DNA from: an uncultured Variovorax sp. | GTDB lineage: Bacteria > Pseudomonadota > Gammaproteobacteria > Burkholderiales > Burkholderiaceae_C | NCBI GenBank assembly: GCA_903872875.1 | Contig: CAIQMJ010000329.1 | Location: 1 to 9,302, forward strand | Direction of reading: 5' to 3' | DNA length: 9,302 nt | In this document: positions 5,789-9,302 of the stretch, one piece after another | How the letters are laid out: each line of letters begins with the position of its first letter | Numbering within the stretch: the first letter of the stretch is position 1 | Position numbers and translations under genes: made by a program | The notes under the pieces: generated by a model | What the model was told of the DNA's origin: nothing | The model's database searches: none | The model's input: the letters and a program-made list of their open reading frames with translations, nothing else

Positions 5789-6247
5789 TTACTTGGCAGC
5801 AGCGCGGGCCGCTTCGGCCTTCGCCTTGGCCGCATCGGCCTTTTGCTGCAGTTCCTGAGCTTCCTTTTCTGCTGCCGTCGCTTCAGCCTGCTTGGCATTG
5901 GCCGCGTCCTTGTTCGAGGACATGCCGCCGGCCAATGCGCTGCCGGCCATGGAGCCGACGACACCGCCCACGACGGCAGCGCCCAGAGTCGATCCCATGC
6001 CTGGGCGCGATGCCGCTGTGGCCGCCGGGGCGGCAGGTGCTCCGGCTGTCGCAGCCGGCGCAGCCGGTGCAATCGGGTTTTGGGCAGCAGTCGGAGCCGG
6101 CTTGGCAGGCGCCCTGCTGAAGCTCGACGTTGCCGACTTGCCTCCGCCCAGGCGTTTGGCGTGCGCCACCGAGGGGATCGCCAGAGACACGGCGGTCACA
6201 GCCAACACAGCAGCGGCAGTGGAACGAATATAGGAAGAAGTGCGCAT
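5789..6247 (-). CDS. Secreted RLGGGKS-motif glycine-zipper protein of unknown function
   Basis: This 152-residue protein begins with a signal peptide: basic n-region MRTSSYIRS, hydrophobic core, and AHA at residues 28-30 for cleavage. The mature start KRLGGGKSATSSFSR resembles the motif at the head of secreted Tim44-like-domain proteins in beta-proteobacteria, but no Tim44 domain follows. Next come a Pro/Ala-rich linker (about 45-80), a glycine-zipper hydrophobic helix MGSTLGAAVVGGVVGSMAG (84-102), and an Ala/Lys/Glu coiled coil to the end. It is probably periplasmic or envelope-associated. AAGGA precedes the ATG by 11 nt. It lies upstream of yccA and diverges from nhaR. Function is not known to me. 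Confidence 0.82.
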   Translation of the reverse strand: MRTSSYIRSTAAAVLAVTAVSLAIPSVAHAKRLGGGKSATSSFSRAPAKPAPTAAQNPIAPAAPAATAGAPAAPAATAASRPGMGSTLGAAVVGGVVGSMAGSALAGGMSSNKDAANAKQAEATAAEKEAQELQQKADAAKAKAEAARAAAK

Positions 6248-6276
6248 GGTGTTTGTTGTCCTTGAGTCACGAAAGA

Positions 6277-6290
6277 GACCGGTTTCGGTC
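6277..6290. repeat. Small hairpin flanked by GAGACC direct repeats
   Basis: GACCG-GTTT-CGGTC forms a 5-bp stem. GAGACC occurs at 6275-6280 and again at 6291-6296. It lies in the 119-bp divergent intergenic region, 30 bp upstream of the secreted-protein ATG on the minus strand, so it may be in that leader or act as an operator. Confidence 0.35.
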
Positions 6291-6336
6291 GAGACCCAAA
6301 CTTAAGGCTTGTGATTGATCGAAAAAAGAAGAGGAT

Positions 6337-6355
6337 ATGGGAACCTATTTCCAAT
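6337..6355. promoter_or_regulatory. Possible LysR-type binding box upstream of nhaR
   Basis: GGAA (6340-6343) and TTCC (6349-6352) are inverted around a 5-nt spacer in TGGGAACCTATTTCCAATA, an A/T-flanked dyad of LysR-box character. It lies 14 bp before the nhaR ATG. Autoregulation is inferred only. Confidence 0.35.
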
Positions 6356-6366
6356 AAAACCAGAAG

Positions 6367-7260
6367 ATGAGCCAAACGTTCAACCATCGCCACCTGTACT
6401 ATTTCTGGGTGGTCGCCAAGGAAGGCAGCATGTCGCGCGCCGCCGAGACGCTCGACATGGCGGTGCAGACTGTCAGCGCACAGGTGCGTGAACTGGAGCG
6501 AGACCTGGGCTGCCAGCTCTTGAAGCCCGCCGGCCGCGGTTTGGCACTGACGGAAGCCGGGACCATCGCCATGCAGCAGGCCGAACAGATCTTTCAGCTG
6601 TCACAAGCGCTGCCCGAACAGGTTCTCGCCGCTGCCCAGGCGCCGGCAGCGCGCCTGGCCGTAGGCATTGCCGATGGATTGCCCAAACTCGAAGTACAGC
6701 GTTTGCTGCAACCCGTTTTGGGCGTGCCTCACCTGCGTCTGGTCTGCGACGATGGCGAGATGGCCGACCTGCTGGCAGACCTGGTCTTGCACAAACTGGA
6801 CGTGGTGCTGACAGACCACCCAGCCCCGTCGAATGCGCAGCTCAGGGTTCACAGCCACTCGCTGGGAACATCGGACATCGGCTGGTATGGCTCGGAAGAG
6901 TGGTGGGCCGTCGCCCATGAAGGATTCCCGATGTCGATGCAAGACGTACCGGTGTTGCTGCCCACCTCGCACTCGGTCGTTCGCGGACAGCTGGACCGGT
7001 GGCTGTATCAGAAGGGGTTGCGGCCAAAGGTGGTCGGCGAGATCGAAGACAGTGCCTTGCTGGAAACCTTCGGCAGTACCGGCCTGGGCATTTTCCCAGC
7101 CGCTATGACCGTCGAAGACGCATTGCTCAAGCGAAGCCAGGTCAGGCTGATCGGCGCTTGTGACGGCGTGCAGGAGCACTACTACGCCATCAGCACGGAG
7201 CGCAAGGTGATGCATCCCCTCGTTCAGCAAATGCTCCGGCCAACGTCTAAAGGGGCCTAA
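6367..7260 (+). CDS. nhaR: NhaR-type LysR-family transcriptional activator
   Basis: This 297-residue protein matches E. coli NhaR in length and layout. The winged HTH (about residues 5-65) reads FNHRHLYYFWVVAKEGSMSR then AAETLDMAVQTVSAQVRELE, and LLKPAGRGLALTEAG closes it. The effector domain (about 95-290) keeps NhaR-specific stretches: GIADGLPKLEVQRLL, HKLDVVLTDHPAPSNAQL, LDRWLYQKGLRPKVVGEIED, and FPAAMTVEDALLK. NhaR activates Na+/H+ antiporter genes in response to sodium and also other envelope genes. No nhaA is adjacent, so the target lies elsewhere or is a divergent neighbour. A weak AGAAG touches the ATG. The HipA relic begins shortly after the TAA and shares the same codon phase. Confidence 0.93.
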   Translation: MSQTFNHRHLYYFWVVAKEGSMSRAAETLDMAVQTVSAQVRELERDLGCQLLKPAGRGLALTEAGTIAMQQAEQIFQLSQALPEQVLAAAQAPAARLAVGIADGLPKLEVQRLLQPVLGVPHLRLVCDDGEMADLLADLVLHKLDVVLTDHPAPSNAQLRVHSHSLGTSDIGWYGSEEWWAVAHEGFPMSMQDVPVLLPTSHSVVRGQLDRWLYQKGLRPKVVGEIEDSALLETFGSTGLGIFPAAMTVEDALLKRSQVRLIGACDGVQEHYYAISTERKVMHPLVQQMLRPTSKGA

Positions 7261-7284
7261 GAGGACTCGCTGACAACTGAGAAC

Positions 7285-7485
7285 AACCGGGCCGGCGCGT
7301 CGCAACGCAACCTGCAATTGGGCTGTGCCTTGGCGCCGTACTTCCGCGTCCGGAAGCGCGAGGCCGATGAGATCATCGTACGCAGCCAGGTCGTGGTGAG
7401 GCAATGGCGTGTCGGGGCCGCCAGCCTCAAGATCAGTGCCGGGGAGCAGGAGCGCATGGCGGGCGCATTTCGACTCGCCGGCTGA
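7285..7485 (+). pseudogene. HipA-family kinase, C-terminal fragment
   Basis: About 66 codons in one frame read NRAGASQRNLQLGCALAPYF, then RVRKREADEIIVRSQVVVRQ and WRVGAASLKISAGEQERMAG-AFRLAG before TGA 7483-7485. The order APYFRV, a helix with x-A-x-x-I-I, W-R-x-x-A, then A-G-E-x-E-R-M-A-x-A-F is the typical end of proteobacterial HipA-type Ser/Thr kinases (about 400-440 residues). The kinase core is missing, so this is a dead 3' remnant. It begins within about 25-40 bp of the nhaR stop. No HipB gene accompanies it. The assignment is from remembered family endings. Confidence 0.68.
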
Positions 7486-7911
7486 CGCGCAGCGGTCCGT
7501 GGCTTCTGCGTCCTCTTCGATGAGGGCTCTCGCGAAGATCTCGTGCGCAGAGGCGCGCCGCGGGACCGATGCGCGGCGCTGCCCGTTGTCGTAAAGGGCG
7601 GCGATGGAGTCGATGCAATCCAGATTCTCGTCATGAGGGGCCACGTTGAGGCCGAAGTTGTGGCGGCGGAGCCGACCTTAGACGGGTGGGTTCATCCGGC
7701 TGCCAAAGTGAAGCGGATCACGCGTTTGGGGCGGCGTATGCTGCGCCACTGCCCCCCAGAACCGCATTACCGCCAGGGTGTGACCCTCACCACGAAGCCA
7801 TGACATAGGCCAGCATCGCTGCCCGCCATCGCATGAGGTCCTGGGGTCTCTGTCTTCGGGTCGTGTGCCCGCTTCGCGCCGCGGAGCTCAAAATGAGAAG
7901 AGGAGAACGCC
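7486..7911. other. Unassigned 426-bp stretch before the zinc-finger gene
   Basis: No gene can be named. A minus-strand frame opening with GTG at 7644 reads APHDENLDCIDSIAALYDNG and later HEIFARALIEEDAEATDR. Its acidic composition and GC-rich third positions suggest past coding, but it runs antisense through the HipA relic and nhaR. A plus frame (7543-7803) is also open. An imperfect hairpin lies at 7728-7755 (GGGGC/GCCCC and GGCG/CGCC arms with an ACT bulge). The last bases carry the ribosome-binding site of the next gene. Confidence 0.35.
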
Positions 7912-8349
7912 ATGGAAAGCAGATGGTGCACAGCCTGCGCCAAGCCTTTCGTTCCTCGTTCACAGTCGCCACATCAGACCTACTGTCCCGAGCCAGACTG
8001 CCAGCGAGAGCGGCGCAGGTTATGGCAAAAGGCCAAACGCATCAGCGATCCCGATTACCTCGAGAACCAGCTTCAAGCTCAGCGCGCTTGGAATGGCCGG
8101 AATCCAGACTACTGGAGGACGTACCGTGCCGATCACCCGGCCTACGTTGCAACCAACCGCCTCAAGCAGCGAACGCGAAACGATCAGGGCGCGATGTCGC
8201 CAGTTGCAAAGATGGACGCGTCGGCAGCTGCGATACCGTTTCAGGATGGTCTGTACACGCTGACTTTGCTTGATTCGGCTGGCGTTGCAAAGATGGGTGT
8301 CTGGACGGTTCGCCTCACTCTGGCCGTGGGGTCCTCGGGCTCACCCTGA
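7912..8349 (+). CDS. Small Cys4 zinc-finger protein next to a serine recombinase
   Basis: This 145-residue protein starts with a probable zinc-binding finger: C6-x2-C9, 15 residues, then C25-x4-C30 (WCTACAKPFVPRSQSPHQTY, then CPEPDCQRERRRLWQKAKR). A tract follows with repeated N-x-D-Y-W / D-P-D-Y and R-x-H-P-like units (SDPDYLENQ, RNPDYWRTYRADHPAY). The tail repeats VAKM (AKMDASAAA and AKMGVWTV); the DNA repeats GTTGCAAAGATGG at 8203-8215 and 8284-8296. AGGAG at 7901-7905 lies 6 nt before the ATG. I recall similar short proteins beside large serine recombinases in other proteobacteria. A DNA-binding accessory or directionality role is only inference. Confidence 0.78.
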   Translation: MESRWCTACAKPFVPRSQSPHQTYCPEPDCQRERRRLWQKAKRISDPDYLENQLQAQRAWNGRNPDYWRTYRADHPAYVATNRLKQRTRNDQGAMSPVAKMDASAAAIPFQDGLYTLTLLDSAGVAKMGVWTVRLTLAVGSSGSP

Positions 8350-8476
8350 CACGCTCGCGAATTGCAAAGAGAGGATGTGATCGCAAGGCGCAACGCTGGC
8401 TGATAAGTTCAATGCAAGCCATACCAGGGCTGGCGATGTTGCCGCCCGCGCACGTCGAACCGATTGGACGAACGCC
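8350..8476. other. 127-bp spacer before the recombinase
   Basis: No gene or clear promoter is visible. The frame of the recombinase is open leftward for part of this spacer, so a non-ATG upstream start cannot be excluded. No strong Shine-Dalgarno precedes the ATG at 8477. No att-like core was recognised. Confidence 0.3.
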
Positions 8477-9302
8477 ATGGATCTCGAAGCCAGTGCAGAC
8501 CACCCCACCTCCGAGGCACCCAAGCTCCGCGCCGCAGAGTACGTGCGCATGTCGACTGAGCATCAGCAGTACTCGACGCTGAATCAGAACGAAAAGATTC
8601 GTGAGTACGCTGCGCACAGGAACATCGAGATCGTGCGCACGTATGCCGACGAGGGCAAAAGTGGCCTGAGAATCGACGGTCGCCGGGCATTGCAGCAGCT
8701 CTTGCAGGACGTGCAGACCGGCCAAGCACCATTCACGGTGATCCTTGTGTACGACGTCAGCCGGTGGGGCCGCTTCCAGGATGCCGACGAGAGTGCCTAC
8801 TACGAGTACATCTGCCGCAGGGCCGGCATCCAGGTGGCCTACTGCGCGGAGCAGTTCGAGAACGACGGATCCCCCGTGTCCACGATCGTCAAGGGCGGGA
8901 AGCGTGCAATGGCGGGCGAGTACAGCAGGGAGCTGTCGACCAAGGTGTTCGCGGGGCAGTGTCGGCTGATCGAGCTGGGCTACCGTCAGGGCGGGCCTGC
9001 TGGATTCGGGTTGCGTCGCGTGCTGGTCGATCAGCTTGGCTCGATGAAATCCACGTTGGAGCGGGGTGAACAGAAGAGCCTGCAGACCGATCGGGTCATC
9101 CTGCGGCCCGGGCCGGCTGAAGAAGTGGAAGTGATCCGCCAAATCTACACTTGGTTTATCGACGATGGACTGGTCGAATCCGCGATCGCGCGTCGACTCA
9201 ATTCCATGGCCATCAAGACGGAGCTCGGCCGCGACTGGACGCGTGCGACAGTGCATGAGGTTTTGATCAACGAGAAGTACATCGGCAGCAACGTCTACAA
9301 CC
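8477..9302 (+). CDS. Large serine recombinase, incomplete at the right edge
   Basis: 275 codons are present and the frame is open at the window end. The N-terminal resolvase domain (about residues 16-160) has the catalytic motif AAEYVRMSTEHQQYSTLNQ, with Ser26 as the expected nucleophile. The supporting motifs DEGKSGLRIDGRRALQQLL and VILVYDVSRWGRFQDADES supply the usual Arg and Asp residues. A Recombinase (PF07508-type) domain starts near residue 175 with GGPAGFGLRRVLVD and continues through EVEVIRQIYTWFIDDGLVES-AIARRLNSM and VHEVLINEKYIGSNVYN. The zinc-ribbon/coiled-coil end lies outside. Such enzymes insert and excise phages, transposons and integrative elements at short att sites. The start at ATG 8477 is chosen because the catalytic motif sits at the usual short distance. 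Confidence 0.93.
   Translation, partial: MDLEASADHPTSEAPKLRAAEYVRMSTEHQQYSTLNQNEKIREYAAHRNIEIVRTYADEGKSGLRIDGRRALQQLLQDVQTGQAPFTVILVYDVSRWGRFQDADESAYYEYICRRAGIQVAYCAEQFENDGSPVSTIVKGGKRAMAGEYSRELSTKVFAGQCRLIELGYRQGGPAGFGLRRVLVDQLGSMKSTLERGEQKSLQTDRVILRPGPAEEVEVIRQIYTWFIDDGLVESAIARRLNSMAIKTELGRDWTRATVHEVLINEKYIGSNVYN

Noticed and set aside
6336..6356. Six-codon leader frame (MGTYFQ) ahead of nhaR
   Set aside because: Too short to support, and the site is better explained as a dyad in the control region.
6601..7644. 347-codon minus-strand open frame
   Set aside because: Most of it is antisense to nhaR. Only its first part (7500-7644) looks protein-like, and that is reported separately with low confidence.
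8315..9256. Long 313-codon open frame on the minus strand
   Set aside because: It is the antisense of the serine recombinase, whose catalytic motifs are unmistakable on the plus strand; the minus translation resembles nothing.
1..9302. CRISPR array, tRNA, rRNA or riboswitch
   Set aside because: No spaced repeat series, tRNA T-arm, rRNA segment or known riboswitch core was seen on either strand.

Overview
The window looks like a high-GC betaproteobacterial chromosome, most likely Comamonadaceae or a close relative. This is inferred from protein style: an NhaR-type LysR regulator, a YccA/Bax-inhibitor-1 protein, a secreted RLGGGKS-motif protein, and HigBA/ParDE-like modules in forms common in that group. 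No rRNA or tRNA was seen.

Left half (1-4825): an accessory region that reads as a graveyard of toxin-antitoxin (TA), defence and insertion-sequence genes. Two modules look intact. higB-higA (907-1218 and 487-861, minus strand) has a clear promoter and a 19-bp palindrome in that promoter. A CopG/ParD-like antitoxin with a ParE/RelE-like toxin (3264-3551 and 3539-3862, plus strand) overlaps by 13 bp. Around them lie relics: an XRE helix-turn-helix gene with two in-frame stops (280-459), an IS30-type transposase N-terminus (1278-1481), an IS1182-type transposase C-terminus (1487-2020), the frameshifted C-terminal part of a GcvA-like LysR regulator (2042-2475), a YhcG/DUF1016 nuclease fragment (about 2485-2611, minus), a second RelE-Xre TA pair fused and frameshifted (2654-3120), and an AbiEii-like gene with three frame changes (4298-4825).

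Middle (5054-7260): an ordinary chromosomal block. yccA-like and a secreted glycine-zipper protein lie in tandem on the minus strand. They diverge from an nhaR-like regulator on the plus strand across a 119-bp intergenic region. No nhaA antiporter is adjacent.

Right end (7285-9302): a HipA-like kinase C-terminal relic lies directly downstream of nhaR. About 430 bp without an assignable gene follows, then a small Cys4 zinc-finger protein (7912-8349) and a large serine recombinase (8477 to the window edge, incomplete). The last two look like the start of a recombinase-driven mobile element.

The core block appears to have been flanked on both sides by repeated acquisition and decay of mobile and TA genes. 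Of the TA and abortive-infection genes, only two self-regulating TA pairs still read as complete.
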